Source of the DNA: Diplolepis rosae
Taxonomy: Eukaryota; Arthropoda; Insecta; Hymenoptera; Diplolepididae
Direction: 5' to 3'
DNA: 64,000 nt
Assembly (NCBI GenBank): GCA_030998225.1
Contig: JAPYXD010000754.1
Span: forward strand, 5,270,001-5,334,000
The position numbers were made by a program, and so were the translations under genes. The notes beneath the pieces are model-generated. The model was not told the DNA's origin. It did no database searches and saw only the letters and a list, made by a program, of their open reading frames with translations. Shown piece by piece: positions 42,344 to 54,499 of the stretch (within the stretch, counting starts at the first letter, position 1; every line of letters begins with the position of its first letter).

Positions 42344-45300
42344 TTATTTAAAACCGATATTCGCAGTGATCTGGAAAAAAATAATAATTTTTGTACTATT
42401 GAAACGGGAAAGACATGACAATTTCAGCTTAAAATACTTACTCGTTCGTACACAGTCCAGGCCATGGCAGTCATTAATGTTCTTCTTAGCATTCGTGGAA
42501 CAATTCCTTTAACGTATCCAAGAACTCCGTACTTTCGGTAAACGAAAATGAAAGCACTTTGTACATTCTTGAATTCATTCGGATATAATTGCATTTTTGT
42601 TTTAACGACGTCAGCAGGATGTGTCACGACTGAAGCACAAATCCCAGCCACGACTCCACAACAAAAATGAGTGGAAGTCACATTACTATAATGTGTAAAT
42701 TCTGAAAATTTTTGATTAGATTTCAAACTAAATACTTTTCTTAACAGTTTTATTTGATTTAGTTTTTAAAGCTTTTTGCAAATTTCACCTGAAGCAACTC
42801 CCTCTTTGAGTTGAGTGTAAAACATAAGGTAAAGACCACTGTATGGCGCATCACGAAATAAGGTTGGTACGAGTCCACTCCAGAGACCTTTAACACCTTC
42901 GTACTTATAGATTAGCTTTAGCGCTTCTCCTACGCTATTGTACTTATAAACTCCACTCTGGAAATGCAAAGAAAATTTATCACTGTAGGACCTATGTTTC
43001 GAATAATCTCAATAATAAACGGGGAAATAGAATTTACTCAAATAGTTTTTTTACAACTCTTTCATCACAAATCAGTTTTATAATTATGAATTTTTTTTAC
43101 ATTTCCATCATATATGAGAAGATATAATCATCAGATTTGAATACGCTTTGGTACACTTTATCAGGCCAAAAAAGGAAAGGACAAGTTCGTTAACCAGTCA
43201 TATCTCAAAGAAATTTCAAAAATTCTAACATTTTTGGAATTTTTTAAAATTGTTTTTGGAAAAATACAGTTTCAATGCCAATTTCGTATAATACTCAAAA
43301 AGCTTTATAAATTGTCCTGATTAAATTTTTCAACCAAGCCAATACTAGGAAAATTACAGTATTTTAAAAATTGAAATAAAAAAACCAATAATAAAATTCC
43401 ATCTTCCAGTCAAACTATATGAGATACGAAAAAACGTTATGATACAAAATTTTTCACTGTAAAAAAATCTACGTGTTGAAAATCAAACAATTTTTTATAA
43501 GATGTATATTTTTCCTTTCAATTTGAAAAAATACTATTAAAAATAAAAAATTCCATTTTTTAACCAAAATATGTGATACGAAAAAAACATCAGAATAAAA
43601 AATTGCCTGCTTAAATAAGATCAACAAATTTAAATGGAATTAATGTTTTATAAGATGTATATTTTTCGTTTTGATTTTTAAAAATGCTATTGAAAATCAA
43701 AGAATTTGATGTTTTTATTAAAATATGCGAGATTCAAAAAAACGGTTAGAATGCAAAATTGTTTTCTTAAGGGCATGTGATACTTGGGGAAAGTAGCAAG
43801 TTCATGTGAACAATTTGGTTCAGTTTCTACAGATTTGTGTCCAAAATACATGAACTTTTATTTTTAATACTTGTCAAATGGTAGAAAATATAAAACCGGA
43901 CGTAAATAGACCACTTTTGGTTTTGAAGATAAAAAAAATTTCCGATATATTTTGATAAAATTAAACATTTTTTCAACTTCAAAACCAAAAGTAGTCTATC
44001 TACGTCCTTTTTTATGTTCTCTACACGGAGAGAAAAATCTTGCTTTCCGAGCATGAAAGTTCCTACTCGTCAAGCATGGTAGAACACCTGTACATATAGC
44101 GTGATTTTAATGCTTTCGTTTCTACAATTCATGTTCTCAACGCACAGTTTGTATCGCGAAAATATTTCAAGGAAACTGTGCTTAAATAGTAAGCTGTACA
44201 TGCTATCATAGCGCCAAAGTTGTGCACAAAATTCGTTGTACTCGGCTGTAACCAAATGCATGGATTTCTTCTTCTTCTTCTTGGTTGTGGCAGCTTGCAA
44301 ACATGTCCCGTTCTGAGGCGAGTAACCAAATTGATGTATCCCCTTGGCGCCCTGACGCCACGAAACCAGGGACGAGGACTCTTATAATCCCGTCCGGAAA
44401 AATATGCAGACCCGGTTGGACGAGAGCCATAATAGGGCCAGCGAAGACGACACCACGCCAAAAAGTCGCGACGCAAATCCACCAGCAGGTCACCAAACGG
44501 GAGTGCAGGGCGAACAGTAAAAGGAAGGCGAGCTGCAGACCTGGCAATATAGTCCGCCGTCTCATTGCCGAGAATACCCGAATGAGCAGGGACCCAGGAG
44601 AGATGCACCCCCAGGCCACGAGAAGAGGCACGCAGCAATAGACGAGAAATAGAATGAACAATGTCAAATGCATGGATTTAACGAAATTCTTTCGTGATTA
44701 TCCCTTCCTCGGCGCTCCTCCTCTCTGTGAGTATCAGGGGAAGGTATTTTTGTGAGAGTTTTGAGTGCTTTGCAATATTTTCTTTTGCGCATGAAGTTAA
44801 CGAAATCCTTTCGTTAGCTGCTTGAAGCACTGGCGTGCGCGTAGACACGAAATTCAAGCGAGCCATTCCTCCCCTCTATTCATGCAGTTCATGCCCAAAC
44901 AGCAGCAGCGTGGCGATCTCTTCGCGTGAGAATTTTAGCGCTGCGAGAGTGTGGATTCATGCGTAGAAAGGGTGAATTCACGCGCCATCGGCACAAAAGT
45001 ATCATGCTTGAAAATCGTCGTGACTGTCATGCTAGGAAAGCAAGATTTTTCTCTCCGTGTACCATTTCCAAAATTTTGAAAAGAAAATTTTATGTACTTT
45101 AGCCACAAATACGTTGAAACCTAAAATCTATAAAATTTGCTAATTTCCTAAGTATCACATGCCCTTAAAGGAGGTTATAAATTTTCATCCACGCATTTTT
45201 TAGTAAGATGTATATTCTTCATTTTAATTATAAAAAATATTATTGGAAATTAAAAGTCCTATTTTTTTGCTTTAAATCACGAGTCCCAATTTATTTTGAA

Positions 45301-48300
45301 CAAATGAATATATCTCAAGTCAATAAACCAAATTTTAAAACCTCTAATTATTTTAAAATAATACCTCGAATCTGGTTTTGACAACTGTTATGGGAATTAA
45401 TAAAGCTCCAGATATTGAGCGAGCTGTAATCCCCAGACTAACAGCTTGAAAAGGAGTGAGAGGATCTTCAAGATCCAAGACATGCCTTAGCCAGTGTAGA
45501 GAAGAAAAATAAAGACCAACTCCAGGGATTACTCTGGTTATGGACTGAAAAATAGTTTATAGATATAAAAATAAATATAAAAAGCAACGATAAAAAAGAT
45601 ATGAAGATAAATAAAAATTATCTATGTGTATAAAATGTATTTTAAACTTGAACTTACAGGGGTCATGCCTTTCCATAATCCAAAAATATTTTCTTTTTGA
45701 ACAATTTGTACCATTGTAGTGACCATTCCATATTTAGCAAGTCTGAAACAAAAAGAAAATTCTAAAAGCTCCAAATTGTTTGAAAATTCCAAATTTAGAA
45801 GCTTTGATTACTCACCCTGCATTACTACTAACTCTGTTTTGAAGTCTAGTCTTTATGAGATCCAGTGGCTGGAATAAAATCGTAGAAAATGTACCAGAGA
45901 AAGAACCAGCGAGAAACGATTTTAAGATGGGATACTGAAAACATAAGTTAACAACTAATATTATGATTGAAGTCAGACTTAGACAATTTTTATCACCCCT
46001 CTAGCTAGATTTAAAGTTATCACTCTTGAGTAAAACAAATTTCAAAGATTTAATGGGGCTATGTAAAATTATATGTCAAGACTGAGTCAACACGAAAGTT
46101 TTGCAATAGACCGTACTTTTTTTTTCTTCTTCTTGATTATATTATTATTTATTAGCAAATAGCCATAAAAATGTACATAAAAGTCCCCATGCAGTGAGAT
46201 TATAGAGGTAACACTTTCAGGCTAAGAAAACGCGTAATTGAATTCAATTGAAATCAAAACAGTACATTCTTAGTCACAGGTGAACAAGATCACGAATTAA
46301 ATACCGATTTCCTCCAATATCAAAGTTACAAATCCACCGAGTATGAACTCTCATAGGAATAGGATTACTTTGAGTAATTAGAAAATAAAGTTGGAGCAAT
46401 CAAAAAATTACACTATTAATTTTATCACTTGTTCCCTGGAATTAAGCCAATCCCACTTGTAGCTCTATCGGATTACTGAATCCCCGATTGCAGAACGTGC
46501 AGCTCCATATTCCAGAATTCAAACGGACTCCCTCGAATGTCTTTGTAATTTTGAAATATTTGCGACATCCAAAGCAGAGGATTAGTTAAATACCTCTAAC
46601 GTCGCATTTAATGTAGAATGAAAACTGATTCGACGGTTTGACTTTTATGTTGACATGGCTCAGCCATAAACGGTCACATCTTGGCTACTTTATGGCACAA
46701 TCAGAGGCTAACTTACGAGTGCGCCGTGAATGATCTGTCTCAAAAGACGAGCCGTCGTTTTCATCGATAAAGGCAGCATAACTGCGCCGTCGAAAACGAG
46801 TGCAGTGGTTTAAACGTGATGTCTCAATTATTGCAGACTTAATGCACCTTCTAATTTTAACTTGAGATTAATGAATGGTGTAACATTCTTCATTCTGTTT
46901 TTTTGGTCCTCTAGAATAATACAAAAAAGTTATCGATGTGCTATGTGCATGAAAGTTATTTTTGCACATTTCACATAGTTAACAAATATGTCTATGTATA
47001 ATAGATTATTTAGCCAATCTATTAAATGTCGGGTTCTTTGCGTGTTTTCGAGGACATCTTTTAGACAATATATGTCGAGTCATGTCGCCATTTGTTGGTG
47101 CCCTGAAGCAGACATAATCCGAGAATTAGAATGGTACATTTGTTGTGTATTTATGCTGCCGTAAAGCAGAGACTGTCCCTTGCTGAACTTGCGCCATGTC
47201 ATGCTGAATTGATGCAGTCTTAAACGACCCATAAATATCATAATTCTGATGCATGAAAAAACTCTGCCTTAGGCGGTTGCATCTTAGCTCAAACATGTAT
47301 GCATTTTAGTGCATCTAATGGCGTTTTAAAGTTACACTTAAGCCTACGATCCTGCTATCTGGGGAAGGAAATCATTTGAAATTACAAAAAAATATGCAGA
47401 GATAGAGCAGCAGAATTTAACCGAGAGAAATACACCCACCGACCAGCGAATTCTATAAATTTTTACAAGCGTTCGAAATAGTCTCCACCGCATTCAATGC
47501 ATCTCTCCATACGACAAAACCAGTCTTCGAACCAATGTTGCCAGGCTTCCTCTGGTATATCAGCACACGCTTTGTCCCAACCTGCCAAAAGCTCCATGTA
47601 GCTGGAAAATCGTCTACCCTTTAGCCGCTTTTTAATTTCGGGAAATAAGCCAAAGTCACAAGGAGCAAGATCTGGACTGTCAGAAGGGTGATCAAGAACA
47701 GTAAACCCAGCTTTAATCAAGAAGGCAACAGTATCCTTTGCTCGATAAGATGGTTGGTTGTCGTGATGGAAGTACCAAGTGTCGAGACGAGATCCTGGTC
47801 GCAACTTTTTGAGTCTCGAAATAACTTGCGGCAAACAGACTTGGGTGTACCAGGAAGAGGTAACTGCGCACTCTGTCTCTAGTACAACACGTTCCACGAC
47901 TCCACGTTTTCCGAAGAATACCGCGATAATTATTTTCTTTATTGATCGGGATTTTCGTACTACTACTGGGTTATCCTCGTCTTCGCAGAGCCAAACCCTG
48001 CTATCTGATTGTGTTGGTACATCATAATAATAGAGCCAAGTTTCGTTGCCTGTAACAATGCTGTTTAGATCCGAAGTCGATCTGGATTCAAAGCGGTTTA
48101 GCATTTTTTGGCACCACTCGACCCTATGTGCTTTTTGCTCCTCTTTGAGCACATGAGGTACCCAAAGAGTACACACCTTCTTCACGTGCAGATGATCATG
48201 CAAAATGCTATGAACTGCTGGTGCACCAATGTGTAAGAGTTCTTGAATTTGGCGATATGTAACACGTCTACTTTTATTCAACAGTTTTTCTACCACCGCG

Positions 48301-50309
48301 ATATTTTCTGGTGTTACAGCTTCCACTGGCCGGCCTGTGCGTGGTTCATCCTCGAGACGAAACTTTCCTCTTTGAAACTGCTTATACCAACGAAAAATAG
48401 TCGACCGATGTGGGCAGTTCTCTCCAAAAACTGGTGACATTTCTTCCAAACATTCATCTACACTCAAACCGCGTGTAAAGTTCTGCTGAATAATCGCCCG
48501 ATACTCTTTCTTCGTCCTTGATGTCATTTTTGTTTACGTTTTAGTGTTTACTCTAAACGTATTACAAATATTGACAGTTGCGGCAGGCAGTTGCAGGCAG
48601 TGAAATCGGTGAGAATTAGGTTAGGTTAGACACATACAAATAGGTGAGCAGGGTTGAGTATACCCGCGCATATACAAAATTTAAAAAACTATTTGTAGCG
48701 GGAAATTCAAAAAATTCTTGCAAAAAATAAATTAAAAATTATTATAAAATTAATTAAAACACTATTGCGTTATACACTGAGTTATGCTTATTAATTTTAA
48801 AACTCATTAATACTTAAGCTCTGCGTCTGTTAAGAAAGTGAACCCTTTTAGCTGCAAAACTTTCGTAGTGATTTATATGTACTAAATAATATTTTAAATT
48901 TTGAAACTGGAAGTTTGATTTTGGAGCAGTTGAAAAATAGAATATGAAATTTAAAATTTAAACATTTGTAATAAATTATACTTCTTCAAGTTTAAATTTC
49001 GATGATTTCTTGCAATGTGCAATAAATTAATTTCCTATATGTATCAAATGACCTTTATAACACCAATGATCTCGTGCTCATTGAGAGATAACAAGAAACT
49101 TTATGATTTATATGAGAATCACTCACGAGACTCTACACGTGAGCTTAAATAATCAATAAGTTAAGAGCAACAAAGATCCTTTCAAGAGAGTCTGCGACTG
49201 ATTAATAAGTTAATTTATTTGCTCGTGATGATTAGAAGCTGTAATAAAATCTATAAATATGGGAGATATGAAACCAACTAAACTGAATTAAAATCACAGA
49301 AACAGTTATAAATAAATTAAAATTGATTTGTTTTCGTAGTGCAATTTTTATATTTAACATAGCAAATTTATATAAAGATGAGTTCGTATTTTTCATTTAA
49401 CAAAGCAAATTATATCTATATATAAATTTTAGATCTAATAAAAACTTTGCAAAATAATATTAAGATAAAAATTATCATTTTCGTAAAATAATACCTGTAT
49501 TTATTGCTTAGATCGAATAATATCAATTTAAAATGATGATGGAATTTTATGCACAAATTTTGATACAAATAGAAAATATAAATCATGATTCGATGTTTCG
49601 CTTGTTAATTTAAAATGTTTACAAATTACAAAATTGATTATAAGAACCCTAATGAAGTTTTTTGTTCTTATCATTTGGAACATTTTAAGTGAAAGTGTGG
49701 AAAATTTTATTTTGAATAAAATGAGTTATGAGAAGTTTCAATTGGATAAAAATTATAGAATTTTTATGGTCGGAATCGGTAGAAAAATTTTAATTGTTTT
49801 CAGCTGTTTTTTAATGATATGATTCCATGAATAAATATCTCACATTTCTTTGACTCAAGTTTCCAAAAACCTATAATTTTTATCTGATTCAAACTTCTGA
49901 TGGCACATTTTATTTAAAATAACATTTTCCACAATTTCACTAGAAAAAACTCAATAAAAGAAAATTGTAAATAGGAAAAAATGAGAAAATAGTTGCTTGG
50001 ACTAACTTTTTTTCAATTATCTGTCCAATCCTTCAGTTAATAATTTAAGAAAAGGAAGCACGAAAAGTATTGGATAAAATTACGTCAATGATATACCCTT
50101 AATTACAGTCCCATGCAAATCCTGTATTGACTCATAACCCGTAATTCAAATTTTTTTTTATAACAACTTTTTTTTGGTGTAAAATAGCATGAACATTGAG
50201 AATTTATGATCTTTATAATTATTGATTCTATCTTGATAATAATATCCTATGAGAAACTAATAAAAAATTGATATAAGGAAACAATACTCACAGATCCTAA
50301 TGCTTCCAT
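42344..50309 (-). CDS. SLC25A38: Mitochondrial glycine carrier, SLC25A38/Hem25 type
   Basis: Coding exons on the minus strand after the start exon: 45934-45816, 45742-45658, 45544-45365, 42957-42789, 42701-42442 and 42370-42344 (840 nt, 279 codons plus stop, all phases agree). Three mitochondrial carrier signatures are present ([24 protein letters not shown]). Family-specific stretches are [48 protein letters not shown] and [14 protein letters not shown], ending ITANIGFK. The human protein imports glycine into mitochondria for heme synthesis. Two phase-0 start exons fit: 50309-50292 (MEALGS, giving 285 aa) and 46779-46717 ([19 protein letters not shown], 300 aa). I prefer the first; the second is basic and presequence-like. 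The big intron 45365-42957 is repeat-filled. Confidence 0.9.
43380..43766. repeat. Tandem ~153-bp repeat in a carrier-gene intron
   Basis: Units share TATAAGATGTATATTTTTC (43494 and 43647), a GATACGAAAAAAAC-like word (43431 and 43576) and GCTATTGAAAATCAAAGAAT-type sequence. A further diverged unit (TAAGATGTATATTCTTC at about 45208) lies beyond the inserted MITE, so the array was split by that insertion. Confidence 0.7.
44031..45058. mobile_element. CACGGAGAG TIR element inside the MITE
   Basis: The terminal repeats are CACGGAGAGAAAAATCTTGC and GCAAGATTTTTCTCTCCGTG, bounded by TA on each side (the MITE's CTCTA|CC interrupted here). TIR similarity extends about 50 bp through CATGCT/AGCATG words. 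It carries no transposase. A relative with ACGGNGAAAAAAAT ends is at 60746-61294. Confidence 0.75.
44268..44664 (-). mobile_element. 5'-truncated non-LTR retrotransposon (RNase H tail)
   Basis: The 15-bp word CAAATGCATGGATTT flanks this 397-bp insert exactly (44253-44267 and 44665-44679): a target-site duplication. Read on the minus strand the insert encodes the end of a retrotransposon RNase H ([31 protein letters not shown]) and then [18 protein letters not shown] sequence. It finishes in a (GAA)n tail. That is the picture of a target-primed, 5'-truncated insertion. The frame through the RNase H part is open but fragmentary. Confidence 0.85.
45935..47462. other. Carrier-gene upstream region / mariner left flank
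   Basis: No separate gene. It contains the alternative start exon at 46717-46779. ACGAAAGTTTTGCA at 46092-46105 has its exact complement at 48853-48866, on the other side of the mariner gene. These may be remnants of its terminal repeats, but the 2.8-kb span is about twice a normal mariner. Confidence 0.4.
46717..46779 (-). CDS. Alternative start exon candidate for the carrier
   Basis: 21 codons from ATG 46779 to a good donor (CTC|GTAAGT), phase 0, joining to 45934. The peptide is rich in R, K, T and L with no acidic residues, like an amphipathic presequence. Unsupported beyond frame and splice logic. Confidence 0.35.
47463..48527 (-). CDS. Mariner transposase, full-length but active-site mutant
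   Basis: Intact 354-aa frame with no stop or frameshift. The N-terminus has paired helix-turn-helix DNA-binding regions ([53 protein letters not shown]) and the WVPHVL motif linking to the DDE domain. The catalytic positions are N161 ([10 protein letters not shown], normally TGDETW), D256 (FHHDNQPS) and D291 ([13 protein letters not shown]), 34 residues apart as in DD34D mariners. Only the first aspartate is replaced, by a single transition (codon at 48045-48047). Cutting activity should therefore be lost, while DNA binding may persist. It lies in the probable first intron of the carrier gene, same strand. Confidence 0.93.
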   Translation of the reverse strand: MTSRTKKEYRAIIQQNFTRGLSVDECLEEMSPVFGENCPHRSTIFRWYKQFQRGKFRLEDEPRTGRPVEAVTPENIAVVEKLLNKSRRVTYRQIQELLHIGAPAVHSILHDHLHVKKVCTLWVPHVLKEEQKAHRVEWCQKMLNRFESRSTSDLNSIVTGNETWLYYYDVPTQSDSRVWLCEDEDNPVVVRKSRSIKKIIIAVFFGKRGVVERVVLETECAVTSSWYTQVCLPQVISRLKKLRPGSRLDTWYFHHDNQPSYRAKDTVAFLIKAGFTVLDHPSDSPDLAPCDFGLFPEIKKRLKGRRFSSYMELLAGWDKACADIPEEAWQHWFEDWFCRMERCIECGGDYFERL

Positions 50310-51899
50310 TTGGATTAATTTGGAATTAATTTAATAAAACTATTCCACACATATATTGACACTAATATTAAAGACGAATGGAAAACTGATTTTTTAGAAC
50401 AATTACAAAAAAAAATTATGTATGAAAGGACACGGCGATAATACAATTAAAAGCCTTCGTTCCTGGTAAATAGAGTACTGATTGTAAGACATAAGTGTTC
50501 GTGTTCTGATTACTTACATTTCCATTTATCTTGGTTTCTTCATTTCTTGGGTCGACGAATTGACCCTGCATATCAAAATATATATACTTGGATGAGAAAT
50601 CCAATGATAAAGAAAACAGAAACGTGATTTAAACGTGACTCAATAAGATTTATATATTGCTGTTCCTATTACAGAAAGTTTCAAAATATAATACAAAAAA
50701 GCATTTTGCATTTTATGAAAAATTGCAGATACCGTAAAAACACTTATTTAGCAATAATTTGTTTTAGTGCACACGGTTTTTATGAACATTTAAAGTTATT
50801 AAGCTCTATCTTAACTTTAGGGTGTATATATAATTTCATTTTAAAAATATATCATTAAAGGTCCATGAAAGATAACCTCTAAATAAACGGTCAGGAAAGT
50901 GTTATAACTCAAAAAGGATCTTTCACAAGGCACACATTGTTTATTTACGATTAAATTAAAAAGTTATTACTTTTTGTCCCTCGAACACCACGTTATTCGT
51001 AGATTCAAACTTTCACACAACTTGCTAGGTTATTCTTCTCAAAGTTGAACTCCCACAAGAGGTCTTCTCTTTTATAAATAAAATGAATTTTCAAAGTTTA
51101 CTTTTTATGTAAAAAAAACACTTGTTAATGAAAACAAATCGAGAATCTAAATTATATCAGTGATCTTATCATAAAAATGGTGAATTTGTATATTTATTAA
51201 TTATCAAAATTACCAATCGTTAAATTTATCATTGGGATTTATTTAACAATATATCGATCGCTTACTTGCCTGCTGGCTGAGAATGAAATATCATTATAAA
51301 TTGTACTTCAAATCAAATGTAATTTAGAAAATCGTAAACAGTTTACGTGACATTGTAATTCGCGTTATCTGGTGCAATCGCTTAATCTGTCTCAATCGCT
51401 GCAATCAGCTGCAATATGACTGTAATCAGTGTAATCCAGGGTTGCCACTAGGGAAGTAAAAAAATCAGTACATTTCAATGTAAAAAATTGGAAAATTCAA
51501 CAGCTGGTACCTGCGTGTGGCGTGTACAGTGGGTGCGAGCCGTACGAGGTGCCCAGCCCTTGCCAGCCCTCAGCGTGTCATCAGTGTCATCAATGAGGGA
51601 GGTAACAATATGAGAAAAATATGTTTTACAAAGAAATTTTCCACTCCGGGTATCACCTGACCTTGCTACGCCACTGCATGTGCATACCGTTAACATATGC
51701 ATTTCCTTGCATTTATTGAGTTATTTTTTTAAGTCCAAGGACTAACCGGGATCATGTGATCAGACTAATGATAGGCGCTGACAGGTCTTACCGTGTAAAT
51801 TACCAAATTTCTTACTATTCCCGTATTTACGGAAATACAATAATCTTATTTTTCAGCGAGAAAAACTAGAAAAATATCATATATCCAGCGGCGGATTAG
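48528..51899. other. Intergenic, no gene apart from the carrier's candidate first exon
   Basis: AT-rich. It includes TTAGGTTAGGTTAG (48617-48630), a short stretch like insect telomere-type or dispersed sequence. The 50292-50309 exon is treated with the carrier. Frames near 49634, 50416 and 51475 look like chance openings. Confidence 0.4.
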
Positions 51900-52840
51900 G
51901 AAATAGTGAGTCTTCTTCTAAAGCGTGAAAAACAAAGGAAAGAAAGACGGGCGTTCGCTCTCCCTCTTTCCTTTGTTTCGCATGCCTTAGAAAAAGACAC
52001 ACGATTTCTTTATCTGGCAATTCTGGCACGTATAGCTGTCATTGAAGGCAATGCAGTGGTTCCCCCACGAAGGAATAATGAGACCCATCTCCATGTAGGC
52101 GACTTGTCAGGAGCAACGGCACGGTTATATTGATTTTTTGACCATTTGCAAGCGACAGATATTTGTTCAATTTCAATTTAGTTTGGAAAAAAAAAATTAT
52201 TATCTCAGGACTCCTATAAAGCTAAAGGAATGCATTATAAAAGTGGTGAGTATATATCGAATATAATAAGATTGTAAATCTTGCAATTGAAATTATGGTA
52301 TTTGTTATTACTTCATAAGTTGTGTATTAAATAATGTTGAATAGTTTTTTCCTTTAAAGGTGAGGGAATTTAATCCGAGAAATTTTCAAGATTTTGAAGA
52401 TCGCATATAATATAATATAATGCATTTAATATTATAAATTTTTTTCTTAGCAATGTCGCGTCGCGTACCGGGTTGCACAACCTCTCTGGCTTAGATCAAT
52501 TTGACAAGTTCGTCTCACTCGCCCATTTTTCCGTGAGTAAGAAGAGGACAACTGCGTACTTGCGCACTTCTTTCCACTACTTCCAACTTACAAGCCGGGC
52601 ACTTACCGTGCCGTTGCTCCTGCCAGATTCGGAAAAGTTTCCCATGGCAGTTTGGTTTATTATTCCTTCGTGGGTTCCCCATTGGCGAAACGTCTCCACC
52701 AACAGGGTTGACTATTGGTAGAAGTGATATAAAAGTAGTTATGATTCACTCCAACCAATAGTCAACCCTGTTGGTGGAGACGTTCCGCCAATGGTGAACC
52801 ACTGCACTGCCTTCAATGACAGGTATAAAATGTTTTTCTA
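51900..52840. repeat. Hairpin element cluster, GTCATTGAAGGCA family
   Basis: A short stem, ACAAAGGAAAGAAAG with CTTTCCTTTGT, lies at 51930-51978. An inverted pair GTGGTTCCCCCACGAAGGAA (about 52057) / TTCCTTCGTGGGTTCCCC (52664) frames a 560-bp segment. A tight hairpin (52681-52825) opens GGCGAAACGTCTCCACCAAC and closes GAACCACTGCACTGCCTTCA. All share words with 31063-31185. Confidence 0.7.
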
Positions 52841-53470
52841 TTTTTTATCGATAAAAAATAAAATTATTGTATTTATTCCTACACCTTCTAATTCAGAATT
52901 CGCCGCAGAATCATTATTGCAATGCTTTAAATGTTTTTTTACCGTTCTTCGTCATAATAATGCGAGGTTAGAGAATGGTCAATCTGAAGTTCTCAAACGT
53001 TTACAAAAACACCCTTTATGTTAAAGAGGCCTTGCTATAATTCTTTCTAAGAAGCGCATTCCCATTTAGTATTGCGTAATGATTTCGCACTTGTGCTGGG
53101 AACAATGAGGAAATTTCAAATGATGGTCAGAGAACATAAATCTTTTTGAAATGGGCCCTATATGTTCAAATATCAATAAGTTTTTTCAAAGTTTTATATT
53201 TTGTCAGTGTTTTAATCGAAGTTGATGACGGCTGTTATAAGATTTATAAGAAACTTGCTATGCTTTAAACGTGCCAAATATAAATTACGCTTTTCAGAAA
53301 AATGGAAACTAGTATTTGGGAATAAACTGGTGTTTTCTGAATTCAAAATTTAGCGGAAAATATAGTTACATTTTTAGTCAGCTATAGACATCTAGTAACT
53401 TTCCAAAGCGAGCATAGCAACTTCCTATTATTCCTATAATTGAGAATTATAACATAACATCACACTCAGT
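52841..53470. other. No gene
   Basis: Starts with the palindrome-arm tail (TTCGTCATAATAATGCGAGG at 52946), then unique AT-rich DNA. Confidence 0.4.
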
Positions 53471-54024
53471 CTGTAACGTCGAAATTTGTAGGCTATACCA
53501 ATTTTTGGAGTACAAAGCATCGTTTTATATGAGAGTTCGACTCAAATTAATTTTTCTCGATGAAAGTAAGTGAAAAATTATGATGTTGCTTCGCCTTCTA
53601 GATAGAAAATCCATTTTTGTAAATATTATCGGCAATTTGGAAAATGAACTGAAAATAGACGAATTTGTTTAAAAAAATTTTCCAGGTAAGTTAAAAACTG
53701 TATTTTAAGAGACCATGTGATAACATAGAGATTTTAAAGTATAAAATCCATTAAACCGGCGTGTGTTGTATAGAATCAAATCACAAAAATGCAACCTAAC
53801 ATGAATCTCGGCACATTATAGTTTTTCCTGATGGATTGCCAGATCGCACACTTTTCAAATTACCGATAATATTTACAAAAATGGTTTTTCTATCCAAAAA
53901 GCAAAGCAACATCACAATTTTTCACTTACTTTCATCGAGAAAAATTAATTTGAACCGAACTCCCATGTAAAATGAAGCTTTGTACTCCAAAAATTGATAC
54001 AGCCTACAAATTTCGAAGTTACAG
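53471..54024. repeat. Inverted repeat with 170-bp arms
   Basis: Arms 53471-53640 and 53855-54024 are near-complementary: CTGTAACGTCGAAATTTGTA with TACAAATTTCGAAGTTACAG, CTCGATGAAAGTAAGTGAAA with TTTCACTTACTTTCATCGAG, and TTTGTAAATATTATCGG with CCGATAATATTTACAAA. The spacer is 214 bp. Non-autonomous foldback, no coding frame. Confidence 0.8.
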
Positions 54025-54499
54025 ACCGATAGGGTTGTAAAATTTAATGAAACTTTGGTCCAATGTAAAGTTTTATGAAAAATTGGGGATCTCATGAAAT
54101 ATTTCAAAGTTTCAAACAGAAAAGCAGGAAAATTCAAACTACATCTAGTTTAATTAAATATTTCAAGGTCATTTTATGATCTAACTATCTAACCTGATCT
54201 GATCTCTGTGCGCCTGTGTAGATAGACGTTTCTCCCTCTTCTCTAAATGTTTTATGAAACAATGAAACTGACCATGAAATAATGAAAAATTTGAAATGAA
54301 ATTTTTCAATAAAAACTCAAAAAATGATTATTTTGGTGTTATCGTGTAAGTATAATTTTGCATTATAATGTTTAAATTTAAAAATAATGCGATTATATGA
54401 GCACTTGTAAAAATAAGTATTTCAGCAGACTTCATGAAATAGTTATTTTTACGAGTGCCAACAAGATGCCAACAACATGCCAAAGTTGGCATAGTCCAA

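Larger units (their letters stand above)
43767..45168. mobile_element. GGGCATGTGA MITE, copy 2, host of nested insertions
   Basis: The ends are TTAAGGGCATGTGATACTTG and TATCACATGCCCTTAA. Apart from the insertion at 44031-45058 it corresponds to the 255-bp copy at 58912-59166 (CTATCTACGTCC near the centre, AATTTCCTAAG near the right). TTAA at each end could be a piggyBac-type target duplication or part of the repeat. Confidence 0.75.

Noticed and set aside
44268..44664. RNase H piece as host sequence captured by the TIR element
   Set aside because: Exact CAAATGCATGGATTT duplication and the (GAA)n tail show independent target-primed insertion, not capture.
44129..44673. Overlapping 155-169 aa frames treated as a host gene
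   Set aside because: The content is a retrotransposon RNase H end inside a 15-bp target duplication; frame parts beyond the insert are chance.
48617..48630. TTAGGTTAGGTTAG as an internal telomere array
   Set aside because: Only two to three units; such short runs are common in insect DNA.
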